Shown: piece after piece, positions 25,657 through 33,961 of the stretch
Layout of the letters: each line of letters opens with the position of its first letter
Numbering within the stretch: the first letter of the stretch is position 1
Assembly (NCBI GenBank): GCA_963785155.1
Contig: CAWAUB010000014.1
Location: 1 to 64,000, forward strand
Length of the DNA stretch: 64,000 nucleotides
Reading direction: 5' to 3'
Source: DASUSH01 sp963785155
GTDB lineage: Bacteria > Actinomycetota > Thermoleophilia > Solirubrobacterales > 70-9
Notes under the pieces: model-generated
What the model was told of the DNA's origin: nothing
Seen by the model: only the letters and a program-made list of their open reading frames with translations
Database searches by the model: none
Made by a program: the position numbers and the translations under genes

Positions 25657-26322
25657 TTAGTACGGCGGCAGCTCGTCGTACCACTCGCCGAGCGAGCGGA
25701 ACGCCGACCAGAAGGCGCGCTTGGAGTCCTCGGTGTCGAGGGAGACGTCGATGTCGGGGACGAAGACGGCGCTCACCGTGGGAGTGAGCTGCTGCACCTC
25801 GCCCTCGTCCGGGTCGAGCTCGCGCGAAAGGGGGATCGAGATCTCGTTGAGCGCGTCGAGGGCCTTCTCGCCCATCACGACGACCATCCGCGGCTGCACG
25901 ATCGCGAACTCCTCGACCAAGCGCTCGATGCACTCGGGTGAGGCGAGCTCGGGATCCGAGAGCGGGCACTTCACGCAGAGCGTGCCGTAGACGGCGAGCG
26001 GGTCGATCCCCAGCCGCTTGAAGCTCTTCATCAGCGCGTTGCCCGACCGGCCGTAGAAGGCGACGCCCTCCTCGATCTCAGCGGCCGTCGCGGCGTACTT
26101 CAGCAGCATGATGTCGGCCTGCGGGTGGCCGGAGCCGAGCACCGGCATCAGGTTGCCGCGCGGGCAGGAGTTGCACTCCTGCAGCTCGCGCGTGAGCTGG
26201 TTCAGCTCACGGATCGCTCGCTCGAGGTACTTCTCGCGGATCTCGTCGTCGGTCGTCGGCACGGCCCGTCCAGACTTTGACGGGCCCGCCTCCGCTCCTT
26301 TCTCGCCGGGCTCGTGCATCAC
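25657..26322 (-). CDS. Uracil-DNA glycosylase superfamily protein with divergent active site
   Basis: 221 residues. The C-terminal 170 residues follow the family 4/5 UDG layout: LQECNSCPRGNLMPVLGSG with a Cys pair of the iron-sulfur site, FYGRSGNALMKSFKRLGIDP, and CVKCPLSDPELASPECIERL. The usual motif 1 (GEAPGxxE) is replaced by LLKYAATAAEIEEG, and the C-terminal His-Pro motif is not visible (PDIDVSLDTEDS at that place). The protein may therefore bind rather than cut uracil-DNA. Its ATGATG start overlaps the stop of the GT-PHP gene, so the two are translationally coupled. Confidence 0.75.
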   Translation of the reverse strand: MMHEPGEKGAEAGPSKSGRAVPTTDDEIREKYLERAIRELNQLTRELQECNSCPRGNLMPVLGSGHPQADIMLLKYAATAAEIEEGVAFYGRSGNALMKSFKRLGIDPLAVYGTLCVKCPLSDPELASPECIERLVEEFAIVQPRMVVVMGEKALDALNEISIPLSRELDPDEGEVQQLTPTVSAVFVPDIDVSLDTEDSKRAFWSAFRSLGEWYDELPPY

Positions 26323-28265
26323 TTCTTGCCCGCCTTCTGTGCCCCCGGCTTGCGCCGTTTTCCACCCCGCCCGCCGCCTGTCTGCACGAACTTCAGGGCC
26401 TGCACGTAGATCAGGTTGCGGTGCTTGCGGGTGATGTCCGCATCGCGCATCGACTCCAGGAACTCCTCCGCCCCGTCGAAGTCGTGCATCCGGATCCGCA
26501 CGCTGCCGAGCCCCTGGGCAACATGGCTGTCGGAGCCGGCCCCCGGGACGATCCGGTACTTGGCGGCGAACCGCTCGGCCTCCTCGTTGAACGCGGTCAG
26601 GGCCACCCTGGGGTTGAAGACCTCCAGGATGTCGATGTCCTCGACGATGTCGAGCAGGTGCTCGTAGTCGGGGACCGAGTGCAGGCGGTCGAACGGATGC
26701 GGTACGTAGACGAGCCCGCCCTGCCGCTTGATCTCGGCGATCGTCTCCGCCATCGTCAGGCCGCGCGGGATCTTCTTCTCGATGAAGAGCCCGATCACCT
26801 CGCCCTGCTCGGCCGTCTTGACCTCCTCGGCGATGATGATCTTCGGCCCGCCGTCGGCCGCCGCCATCTCGCGAGCCTCCAGCGCGCCGGAGACCTCGTT
26901 GTGGTCGGTGATCGCGATCGCGCCGAGCCCCTGCTCCCGCGCGGTCGAGAGCAGCACGTCCACCGGGGTCGCGCAGTCGGGCGAGTGGTCGGTGTGCATG
27001 TGCAGGTCGACCTCGACCAGCTTCCGCTTCGCGACCCTGCGGCGAACCGAGGGCTTCCCCTCGGGGTCGTGGCGGCGCGCGGCGATCCGCGCGTAGATCT
27101 CATCGAGCTCGGCGGCGACGTCCGACCAGGTGCGCGCCTCGCGCTCCGCCCGGCGAACGAGCCGGCGACGCAGTGCCGGCTCCGCGCAGAGCCGGCCGAG
27201 CTGACCGGCGAGGGTCACCGGATCGCCGGGTGGGAAGAGCAGCCCGGCGTCACCGTCGGCCAGGAGCTCGGTGTAGACGGGGATCCGCGACGCGACCGTG
27301 ATCGTCCCGGCGGCGAGCGCCTCGCGGACCAGGCCGGGCGCAGCATGTGGGCCGCCGGAGGCGACGCAGAGGACGTCGGCGGCCGCGATCAGCCCCGATT
27401 CCGAGCAGTCGGAGGGACCGCAGATCTGAACCCGGTCGCGTAGCGCGCGCGGGATCGTCGGCGGCCGGTCGGCTGGGCGCTCGAGCCAGATCGCCGCCTC
27501 CCATTCGAGATCGGGGTCGAGCCGGCGCAGGCCGCGCAGAAAGAGGCGCATCGCACCGCGTTCCTCGCCTAGGCAGAAGGCGATCCGCAGCGGGGATCCC
27601 TCCCCACGGCCCGCGCCACCCCCTGGCCAGCTTGGCACCGCATTCCCCTCCGCACCGGGCAACACGAGGTCGTAGGTGCCCGGGAAGAACCGCTCGAGCA
27701 GCTCGACCGTGCCCTGGGTCGAGGCGGTGCGCGCGTCGAGCCGGCCGAAGAAGATCTCGACCAGCGGCCGTGCGACCTGGGTCGAGAGCACGCGCTCGGT
27801 CGGCTCGTGAAAGCTGCCGACGTTCAGCGCTCGCGAGAACCGCAGCGCCGTCGACGAGGTGCTCGGCGCATACGGGTCGTGGACGTGGACGATGTCGAAC
27901 GGGGCCGCCGTCAGCAGCTTTTCGAGCGTGTTGCTGACGTCGAGCGGGACGGGTGCGGCCCGAGGCCGGGGGCCACGCGGGAGGGCGATCCCCTGCCCGA
28001 CGGCGAGTACCGGCGGGCCATCGTCGCCACCGGCCCGGGGCAGATCCTTCGCGGCGAACAGCCGCTCCGGCCGCTTCTCCGCCGAGCGGATCACCTTGCG
28101 CGCGGCGCGGATCTGGGCCCGTGACGGAGACGGAGCGGCGACGAGCACGTCGTGGCCGGCCGCCGCCTGCTCACGCGCGACCGCGCCGACGAACTCATTC
28201 ACCTCATGCGGCTTCCCCCACGGCTGCGGGGTGACGTGAGCGATCGCGAGCCGCTGCCGAGCCAC
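26319..28265 (-). CDS. Fusion of a GT4-type glycosyltransferase and a PHP phosphoesterase domain
   Basis: About 648 residues from GTG 28265 (VARQRLAIAHVTPQPWGKPH). Residues 1-380 are a GT-B glycosyltransferase: FVGAVAREQAAAGHDVLVAA, FDIVHVHDPYAPSTSSTALR, then LVREALAAGTITVASRIPVY and GDAGLLFPPGDPVTLAGQLG in the donor half. Residues about 400-620 are a PHP domain with its metal motifs VEVDLHMHTDHSPDC, AITDHNEVSG, YVPHPFDRLHS and GAGSDSHVA. The tail is basic (KRRKPGAQKAGKK). The upstream extension of the open frame to 28550 runs antisense to the LPMO gene and is not used. Joining a sugar transferase to a PHP phosphoesterase suggests a phosphorylated sugar or lipid-linked intermediate. Confidence 0.85.
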   Translation of the reverse strand: MARQRLAIAHVTPQPWGKPHEVNEFVGAVAREQAAAGHDVLVAAPSPSRAQIRAARKVIRSAEKRPERLFAAKDLPRAGGDDGPPVLAVGQGIALPRGPRPRAAPVPLDVSNTLEKLLTAAPFDIVHVHDPYAPSTSSTALRFSRALNVGSFHEPTERVLSTQVARPLVEIFFGRLDARTASTQGTVELLERFFPGTYDLVLPGAEGNAVPSWPGGGAGRGEGSPLRIAFCLGEERGAMRLFLRGLRRLDPDLEWEAAIWLERPADRPPTIPRALRDRVQICGPSDCSESGLIAAADVLCVASGGPHAAPGLVREALAAGTITVASRIPVYTELLADGDAGLLFPPGDPVTLAGQLGRLCAEPALRRRLVRRAEREARTWSDVAAELDEIYARIAARRHDPEGKPSVRRRVAKRKLVEVDLHMHTDHSPDCATPVDVLLSTAREQGLGAIAITDHNEVSGALEAREMAAADGGPKIIIAEEVKTAEQGEVIGLFIEKKIPRGLTMAETIAEIKRQGGLVYVPHPFDRLHSVPDYEHLLDIVEDIDILEVFNPRVALTAFNEEAERFAAKYRIVPGAGSDSHVAQGLGSVRIRMHDFDGAEEFLESMRDADITRKHRNLIYVQALKFVQTGGGRGGKRRKPGAQKAGKK

Positions 28266-28285
28266 GCCCGGAGGATATGCACGGA

Positions 28286-29356
28286 TCAGCGGCCGGCGAG
28301 GACCCGCAGTGTCCGCGGGCGGGCCGTGCCGGCGGCTTCGAACCCGAACCGCACCTTCTGCCCAGCCTCGATTCGCCGATTCCAGTCCATCGGGGTGGCG
28401 ACGACTCGACGGCCCTTCCGGGCGAGGCCCGCGTCCCAGCTGCCTCCGATCGCGGTCGATCGCGGCAGCTCGAAGCGGACGCGCCAGTCCTCGACCGGCG
28501 ACCGCCCTGCGTTGCGGACTACGACCTGGCCCACGTAGCCGCTGTCCCATCCCGAGACGCTGCGGAACCGGGCGCGCAGCTTGGCGCGACCGTTGCCCGC
28601 CGGCTGCCCGCCGACATCCGGTTCCGAGGCCCCGCCCTGCGACGGAGGTGTCGGGACCAGGTCATCGGAGCCGCCGGGGTCGATCGAGCCGACCACCGGA
28701 CCGCCGCTCGATCCACCGAAGTCGACGTCGGAACAGGTGTAGAACGCCTCCGGGCTGTCGGTGCCGATGTGGCGCTGCCAGATCGAGTAGATCAGGTGCC
28801 GGCCCGTCTTCCCAGCCGGCAGGGTGCCCTCCATCAGGTAGTCGCCGCCGACAAGCGGCGGGTCGGCCGCGGTCAGGAACGGCGCCGGCTCGAGGTCGGC
28901 CCAGCGCAGCGGCTGCGTTGGGTCGTATCCGTCGCGGGTGACGTAGAGGTCCCAGCGGCCGCCGTGTGGCGACGGGGCGGAGTAGCGGAAGGTGTACGGG
29001 GCGCCGGAGTCGAGCGGCGTGGCCGGCCAGTCAGCGCGCGCCAAGTCGAGGCCGCTGTACTTGTCGCGCCCGGCGCCGCAGAGCCTGCCATCCGGGATCA
29101 GCTCCCGGTGGCGCCCCGCCGCGTTCATGATGTTGACCTCCATCCAGTCGTAGAACGGCTGGGTCCCACCGACGGCGAGGGCGGCACGGCAAGCATCGGA
29201 GTCCGGGGTCTCCGGGTTCTCGCGGAAGCACTGGAGCGAACGGCTCACGGGATCGCTCATCGATCCGTGCCCGAACGCGGGTGCCGCGGCAACCGTCGTA
29301 AGCAGCAGGGCGATCAAGAGGCAGAGGCCTCCGCCCGCCGGCGTTCCTATTCTCAT
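28286..29356 (-). CDS. Secreted AA10 lytic polysaccharide monooxygenase with C-terminal CBM2
   Basis: 356 residues. The signal peptide ends AAAPAFG, exposing His30 (HGSMSDPVSRSLQCF) as the first residue of the mature enzyme, the N-terminal half of the copper histidine brace. The second brace His is H131 in YSAPSPHGGRWDLYVT, followed by the usual GYDP. Cys pairs are present. A linker near residues 215-245 (GGSDDLVPTPPSQGG) leads to a CBM2 carbohydrate-binding module (LRARFRSVSGWDSGYVGQVV, VEDWRVRFELPRSTAI). Oxidative cleavage of chitin or cellulose outside the cell is the family activity. AGGGAGGG lies before ATG 29356. Confidence 0.9.
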   Translation of the reverse strand: MRIGTPAGGGLCLLIALLLTTVAAAPAFGHGSMSDPVSRSLQCFRENPETPDSDACRAALAVGGTQPFYDWMEVNIMNAAGRHRELIPDGRLCGAGRDKYSGLDLARADWPATPLDSGAPYTFRYSAPSPHGGRWDLYVTRDGYDPTQPLRWADLEPAPFLTAADPPLVGGDYLMEGTLPAGKTGRHLIYSIWQRHIGTDSPEAFYTCSDVDFGGSSGGPVVGSIDPGGSDDLVPTPPSQGGASEPDVGGQPAGNGRAKLRARFRSVSGWDSGYVGQVVVRNAGRSPVEDWRVRFELPRSTAIGGSWDAGLARKGRRVVATPMDWNRRIEAGQKVRFGFEAAGTARPRTLRVLAGR

Positions 29357-29388
29357 CGACCCTCCCTGGCCGTGTCCCGCTATGTACC

Positions 29389-29409
29389 CGCCTCGCCCGC
29401 CGCGAGGCG
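29389..29409 (-). terminator. Hairpin after ino1
   Basis: CGCCTCGC (29389-29396) and GCGAGGCG (29402-29409) form a perfect 8-bp stem with a 5-nt loop just after the ino1 stop and before the LPMO gene on the same strand. No clear T tract. Confidence 0.5.
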
Positions 29410-29414
29410 TCAGG

Positions 29415-30599
29415 TCAACTGACCTGTGTCTCTTCCAGCTCTTCGGCTCGCTCGCCCGGTGCCTTGAGGGCGTTGGACTCGATGAACTCCTCCGTCATCC
29501 GCCGCGCGTCCGAATCGGGGCGCTGGTTGTGCGGGGACTTCATGAGGTAGCTGGACGGCCCGTCGAGCTGGCCGGCGATGCCGTTGTTCAGCGCCAGCTT
29601 GATCAGCCGGACCGCGTCGATGACGACGCCGGCCGAGTTCGGCGAGTCCCAGACCTCGAGCTTCAGCTCGACCGTCAGCGGCACGTCGCCGAACGACTTG
29701 CCCTCCAGGCGGATGTGCGCCCACTTACGGTCTGTGAGCCACGGCACGTAGTCCGAAGGGCCGACATGAACGTCGTCCTCCGGCAGCTCCATGCCCATCA
29801 CCGAGGTGACCGCGTTCGTCTTCGAGATCTTCTTCGAGTCCAGGCGCTCGCGCTCGAGCATGTTGAAGAAGTCCATGTTGCCGCCGACGTTCAGCTGCGA
29901 GGTGTGCTGCAGCTCGACGCCGCGCTCGTGGAAGAGGCGGGCGAGGTTTCGGTGGACGATCGTCGCGCCGACCTGGGACTTGATGTCGTCGCCGATGATC
30001 GGCAGGCCGGCCTCGTTGAAGCGGCGGCCCCAGTAGTCCTCGCGGGCGATGAAGACCGGCAGGCAGTTGACGAAGCCCACGCCCGCGGCAATGGCCTGCT
30101 CGACGTACCACTTGGTCGCGTCCTCGGACCCGACCGGGAGGTAACAGACGAGGACATCGGCCTTCGTCTTCTTGAGGATGCCGACGATGTCGGCGGTCTC
30201 GCCCGGGGCCTTGGTGATCTTCTGCTTCAGATACTTGCCGAGGCCGTCGTGGGTCATGCCGCGCTCGACCTTGATCCCCATGTTCGGGACGTCGGCGAAC
30301 TTGATCGTGTCGTTCTGGCCCGACCAGATCGCCTCGGAGAGGTCCTTGCCGACCTTCTCCGAATCGATGTCGAAGGCAGCGACGAACTCGATGTCGCGGA
30401 CGTGGTAGCCGCCGAGGTCGACGTGCATGAGACCCGGGACCTGCTCGGCCGGGTCGGCGTCCTTGTAGTACTCGACGCCCTGGATGAAGGAGTTGGCGCA
30501 GTTGCCGACGCCGACGATCGCCACGCGGACCTTGCCGTCGTTGACCCGATCGCTCGGGGGCGTGCCGTTAGCTCCGGAAGATCCGTTGGTGCTGCTCAT
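29415..30599 (-). CDS. ino1: myo-Inositol-1-phosphate synthase
   Basis: Converts glucose 6-phosphate to inositol 3-phosphate with NAD as recycling cofactor. About 394 residues from ATG 30599 (MSSTNGSSGA), which has AGGAGGT upstream; the longer frame to 30650 lacks this. Motifs are VAIVGVGNCANSFIQGVEYY (NAD binding), CYLPVGSEDATKWYVEQAI, GFVNCLPVFIA, IIGDDIKSQVGATIVHRNLA, LNVGGNMDFFNM and VGPSDYVPWLTDRKWAHIR. The protein matches the actinobacterial/archaeal short type. It is followed upstream on the same strand by a CDP-alcohol phosphatidyltransferase, so the pair makes phosphatidylinositol-type lipids. Confidence 0.95.
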   Translation of the reverse strand: MSSTNGSSGANGTPPSDRVNDGKVRVAIVGVGNCANSFIQGVEYYKDADPAEQVPGLMHVDLGGYHVRDIEFVAAFDIDSEKVGKDLSEAIWSGQNDTIKFADVPNMGIKVERGMTHDGLGKYLKQKITKAPGETADIVGILKKTKADVLVCYLPVGSEDATKWYVEQAIAAGVGFVNCLPVFIAREDYWGRRFNEAGLPIIGDDIKSQVGATIVHRNLARLFHERGVELQHTSQLNVGGNMDFFNMLERERLDSKKISKTNAVTSVMGMELPEDDVHVGPSDYVPWLTDRKWAHIRLEGKSFGDVPLTVELKLEVWDSPNSAGVVIDAVRLIKLALNNGIAGQLDGPSSYLMKSPHNQRPDSDARRMTEEFIESNALKAPGERAEELEETQVS

Positions 30600-30668
30600 C
30601 GAAAGAGAAACCTCCTGGGTCGGCCGCTGCTGGGCCGATCGTGGGTGCAAGGGGTTCTATACCCGGAT

Positions 30669-31316
30669 TCAGTCATTGGTTACATCTTCGCTGCTCGGCG
30701 CGTTTTCGAGCTTCTGCAGCTCGCCGCGCACGTGCCAGACGCGTTGGCACACCGTAAAGAGGGTCAGGACCGTGAGCACGTAGATCGAAGGCTCGAGCAG
30801 GTCGACGTCCGGGATCAGCTCGCCCGCCCCGAAGACGAGGCCGATCGAGAGCAGGACGACGCGAACGGGCCGGGTGGCCAGGCCCACCTTGCACTCGACG
30901 CCCAGCGCCTCGGCGCGGGCGCGGGTGTAGGAGACCATCAGAGAGCCGAGCACCGTCAGAACGCACGCGGCCACCGCGAGCTCGTCGCCGAGCTCGGCGA
31001 AGTAGGCGGCGATCGCGGTCAGCACGATCCCCTCCTCGATCCGGTCGAGGGTCGAGTCGAGGAAGGCCCCGAACAGCGTGCCCTTGCCCGACATCCGCGA
31101 GTAGCGGCCGTCGAGCGTGTCCATGATCGAGCCGATGATGAAGGCGACGCCCGCGAGGAAGAAGAAGCGCTCGACGACGAGGACCGCGGCCGCGACGTTG
31201 AGGACGAGACCGGTCATCGAGATCGCGTTCGGCGTCAGCCGGGACTCGATCAGCGCGTCGCGCGCGGCGGTGCGGAGGTCGCCCCCGGTCCGGGGGCGCT
31301 TGGGCGACGCGCTCAT
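30669..31316 (-). CDS. CDP-alcohol phosphatidyltransferase, probable phosphatidylinositol phosphate synthase
   Basis: 215-residue membrane enzyme that moves a phosphatidyl group from CDP-diacylglycerol to an alcohol. The family signature D-x2-D-G-x2-A-R-x8-G-x3-D-x3-D is present as DTLDGRYSRMSGKG, then GAFLDSTLD, with Ser in place of the usual Ala. Six hydrophobic helices are visible (e.g. LNVAAAVLVVERFFFLAGVA). Start at ATG 31316. Direct proximity to ino1 implies inositol phosphate as acceptor, as in mycobacterial PgsA1. A repeated 17-mer lies immediately upstream of the start. Confidence 0.85.
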   Translation of the reverse strand: MSASPKRPRTGGDLRTAARDALIESRLTPNAISMTGLVLNVAAAVLVVERFFFLAGVAFIIGSIMDTLDGRYSRMSGKGTLFGAFLDSTLDRIEEGIVLTAIAAYFAELGDELAVAACVLTVLGSLMVSYTRARAEALGVECKVGLATRPVRVVLLSIGLVFGAGELIPDVDLLEPSIYVLTVLTLFTVCQRVWHVRGELQKLENAPSSEDVTND

Positions 31317-31376
31317 CTCATGCAGATGAGATCAGAGTCGAACTCGGGCGCGTCAAATGGCGTCGGAGGATTCGAC
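31317..31376. repeat. Dispersed hairpin element, copy B
   Basis: Begins with the 17-mer CTCATGCAGATGAGATC (31317-31333), identical to copy A. Here the 17-mer extends to a 7-bp hairpin CTCATCT/AGATGAG with the bases to its left. A second hairpin follows (GTCGAA 31337-31342 / TTCGAC 31371-31376), ending GGAGGATTCG as in copy A. It separates two minus-strand genes. Confidence 0.55.
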
Positions 31377-31381
31377 GGCTT

Positions 31382-32223
31382 TCATGTTCGGGAGTCTAGG
31401 TCGACGGGGCCTGCTGACAGGAACGAGAGCGTGCGGTCGATCACGTCGGGGCGGTCGAGCCATGACCAGTGGCCGGCGTCCGGAAGCTCGATGAGTTCGG
31501 CGCCGAGTCGCACGGCGTACTCGCGGCCGAACCGCTCGGGGAGGTAGGGATCGCGTCCTCCCCAGATCACCAGCGCCGGGCAGTCGATCTCCCCGAGCCG
31601 CGCGCCCGCGGTCGCGAGCGCCGGCGGATCCGCGGATCGGTAGAGGGCGAGGATCGCGGCGCGCGTCCCCGGGTCGCTCATGTTCGAGTGGACCATGTCG
31701 ACGAACGCAGGGGGCAGCGGCCGGTACCCGGGCGCCCCTCACGGAGGGCGAGGGAGACGATCGGCCTCGTGACAGCCGCGAGCTGGATCTCGCCGAACGG
31801 GCGGCGGCGCCAGATCTGCGCGAAGCGATGCCAGCGGTAGCCGGGCAGGAACGGGACCGTGTTGAGGACGACGAGCCTCCGCAGCCGCTCCGGCTCCTCG
31901 CTCGCCGCAAGCAGCGCAACCCCGCCCCAGTCCTGCACGACCAGCCCGTACTCGCCGATGCCGAGCGCCTCGACGAAGTCGCCGAAGAACCTCGCGAGGC
32001 GGCCGAAGGAGTAATCGAACCTGTGGACGGGAGGGCGCTCGGACGCGCCCCAGCCGGGCAGGTCGAGCGCGATCGCGGGTTGCTCCGAGCGCTCGAGGAA
32101 CGGCAGCCACTGCCGCGAGTCGGTCGGGTTGCCGTGGACGTAGACGGTGGGCACGCCGGAGCCCTCGCGCCGCCGGTAGGCGACGCGCATTCCACCAACC
32201 TCGATCTCGCCGGCGACGAACAT
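31382..32223 (-). CDS. Alpha/beta hydrolase, haloalkane dehalogenase/epoxide hydrolase-like, one frameshift
   Basis: About 280 residues from ATG 32223 (MFVAGEIEVGGMRVAYRR). Oxyanion motif VYVHGNPTDSRQW; the nucleophile position is Asp, in LVVQDWGGVALL, which is the pattern of haloalkane dehalogenases and epoxide hydrolases and not the Ser of esterases. VIWGGRDPYLPERFG carries the acid region and DAGHWSWLDRP the catalytic His. One frame change near 31735. Divergent from the PfkB kinase gene across palindromic sequence. Confidence 0.8.
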
Positions 32224-32242
32224 GCATGCCAAGGGGGCCTGA

Positions 32243-32270
32243 CACCTTAAGGTGCTCAGACACCTAGGGT
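32243..32270. promoter_or_regulatory. Paired palindromes between divergent genes (candidate operator)
   Basis: A perfect 12-bp palindrome CACCTTAAGGTG (32243-32254) is followed by a related copy CACCTAGGGTG (32261-32271); both are preceded by GA. The TAGGGT at 32265-32270 also serves as the presumed -10 box of the PfkB gene (9 nt before TTG 32280). A repressor dimer bound here could control one or both divergent genes. Confidence 0.5.
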
Positions 32271-32279
32271 GGCGCTAGC

Positions 32280-33173
32280 TTGATCCTCTGTCTCGGAGAG
32301 GCCATCGTCGACCTCGTCTGCGAGCGGGAGCTCGATGCGGCCGCCGACGCCGACGAGTTCCGCCCGCGGTTCGGCGGAGCGCTCGCCAACGTTGCCGTCG
32401 CCATCGCCCGAGCAGGAGGGGAGCCCGCGCTCGCGGGGGGCGTCGGCGACGACCCGTTCGGCCACTGGCTCGCCGAGCGGCTCGCGGCCGAGGGAGTCGC
32501 CCAGGACCACCTCAGCTTCGTCGCCGGCGTGCAGACACCCATCTCGGTGATCACCTTCGATCGCGATCGCGAGCCCGACTTCCAGGTCTACGACGAGGGG
32601 ATCGCGGAGACGTTCTGCTCGCTCGAGCCCGCGCTCGGTCAGGCCATCGAGAGCGCAGAGGCACTCGTCTTCGGCTCCAACACGCTCGTCGGCGATCGCG
32701 AGCGTGAGCTGACGCTGCGGGCCCGCGAGCTCGCGCTCGAACGGGGCCTGCCGGTGCTGTTCGACCCGAACCTGCGCGAGCACCGCTGGGACGACCTGGA
32801 ACTCGCGCGGACGCGCTGCCTGGAGGTCGTCGACGGCTGCTTCTGCGTTCGCGGCAACGAGGCCGAGGGCCTCTGGCTGACCGGCGAGTCGGACCCGGCC
32901 GCCGCGGCGGAGGCGCTGGCGGGGCTCGGGGCGCGCGTTGGCGTGGTCACTCGCGGGCCCGGCGGGGCGGTCGCGCGCGGCGCCGGCGAGGCCGACGTCG
33001 AGGGCATCGATGTCGAGGTCCTGTCGCCGCTCGGGGCGGGCGACGCCTTCATGGGCACCCTCACGGCCGGCTTCGCGAAGCGCGGCTGGGATCCCGGCGC
33101 GGCCGCCGAGGCGTTGGCGGAGGCGAACCGCGCGGGCGCCGAGACCTGCACGGTCTGGAGGGCGGTCGTGTGA
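32280..33173 (+). CDS. PfkB-family carbohydrate kinase (fructokinase-like)
   Basis: 297-residue ribokinase/PfkB kinase that phosphorylates a sugar using ATP. The N-terminal signature is LCLGEAIVDLV then FGGALANVAVAIARAGG; DPNLREHRW is near residue 165; the C-terminal PfkB signature is LSPLGAGDAFMGTLTAGF with the catalytic Asp in GAGDAF. TTG 32280 is used since a -10 box lies 9 nt upstream and there is no ribosome binding site. Its stop overlaps the start of the endonuclease III gene. Confidence 0.9.
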   Translation: MILCLGEAIVDLVCERELDAAADADEFRPRFGGALANVAVAIARAGGEPALAGGVGDDPFGHWLAERLAAEGVAQDHLSFVAGVQTPISVITFDRDREPDFQVYDEGIAETFCSLEPALGQAIESAEALVFGSNTLVGDRERELTLRARELALERGLPVLFDPNLREHRWDDLELARTRCLEVVDGCFCVRGNEAEGLWLTGESDPAAAAEALAGLGARVGVVTRGPGGAVARGAGEADVEGIDVEVLSPLGAGDAFMGTLTAGFAKRGWDPGAAAEALAEANRAGAETCTVWRAVV

Positions 33174-33952
33174 CCGGCCTGCCGCCGGAGGGCCATGCCC
33201 CGCTCGGCCGGGAACGCCCGGGCACACGTCAAGAGGCCGAAGCCCGGATCGCCCTGACCCCGGCCGCGCGGAAGGGCGGCTGGCGGCGGCCTCGGCGAAG
33301 CCGGGTGCTGGCGATCCGCGATCGCCTTCGCGAGCTCTACGGGCAGCCGCGCAACGAGCCACACCGCGAGCCCGTGCACGAGTTGGTCCTCACGATCCTC
33401 TCCCAGAACACATCGGACCGGAACCGCGACGTGGCCTACGGCCGGCTGCGCGAGGCCTTCGAGAGCTGGGAGGAGGTCCGCGACGCCCCGACCCGGCAGG
33501 TGGCGGACGCGATCCGGCCGGGCGGGCTCGCCGACACGAAGGCGCCCCGCATCCAGGACGTTCTGCAGCGCCTGGGCGAGCCGATCGACCTCGACTGGCT
33601 GCAGTCAGCCCCGCGCGATGTCGCGCTCGAATATCTGATCGCGCTCCCAGGGGTCGGCCGCAAGACGGCGGCCTGCGTGATGATCTTCTCGTTCGACCGG
33701 CCGGAGATCCCCGTGGACGTCCACGTCAAGCGGGTCGGTGAGCGGCTCGGGCTGTTCCGGCCCGGGGCACCGTTCGAGGAGGCGCACGACGAGATGCGCG
33801 CGATCACCGATCCGGCCGACTCCTACGAGCTCCACATCAATCTGATCACCCACGGCCGTCGCGTCTGCAGGCCCCGGCCGCGCTGCGGCGAGTGCGGCCT
33901 CGCGCGCATGTGCCCCGCCCTCCGCGAGGGCCTGGTCGAGCCGGTGGGCTAG
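33170..33952 (+). CDS. nth: Endonuclease III (HhH-GPD DNA glycosylase)
   Basis: Removes oxidised pyrimidines and nicks the resulting abasic site. 260 residues. The helix-hairpin-helix has LPGVGRKTAACVM with the catalytic Lys, and VDVHVKRVGERL the catalytic Asp. Four iron-sulfur Cys are in VCRPRPRCGECGLARMC, spaced C-x5-C-x2-C-x5-C, one residue shorter than the usual first spacing. About 45 basic N-terminal residues precede the core. GTG 33170 overlaps the PfkB stop; a later start inside the basic stretch is possible. Conserved LTILSQNTSDRNRD confirms the family. Confidence 0.9.
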   Translation: MTGLPPEGHAPLGRERPGTRQEAEARIALTPAARKGGWRRPRRSRVLAIRDRLRELYGQPRNEPHREPVHELVLTILSQNTSDRNRDVAYGRLREAFESWEEVRDAPTRQVADAIRPGGLADTKAPRIQDVLQRLGEPIDLDWLQSAPRDVALEYLIALPGVGRKTAACVMIFSFDRPEIPVDVHVKRVGERLGLFRPGAPFEEAHDEMRAITDPADSYELHINLITHGRRVCRPRPRCGECGLARMCPALREGLVEPVG

Positions 33953-33961
33953 ACGCCCCGG

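Noticed and set aside
29382..31547. 721-residue plus-strand open frame opposite ino1 and the PIP synthase
   Set aside because: Runs antisense through two well conserved genes and their intergenic region; composition is that of a shadow frame.
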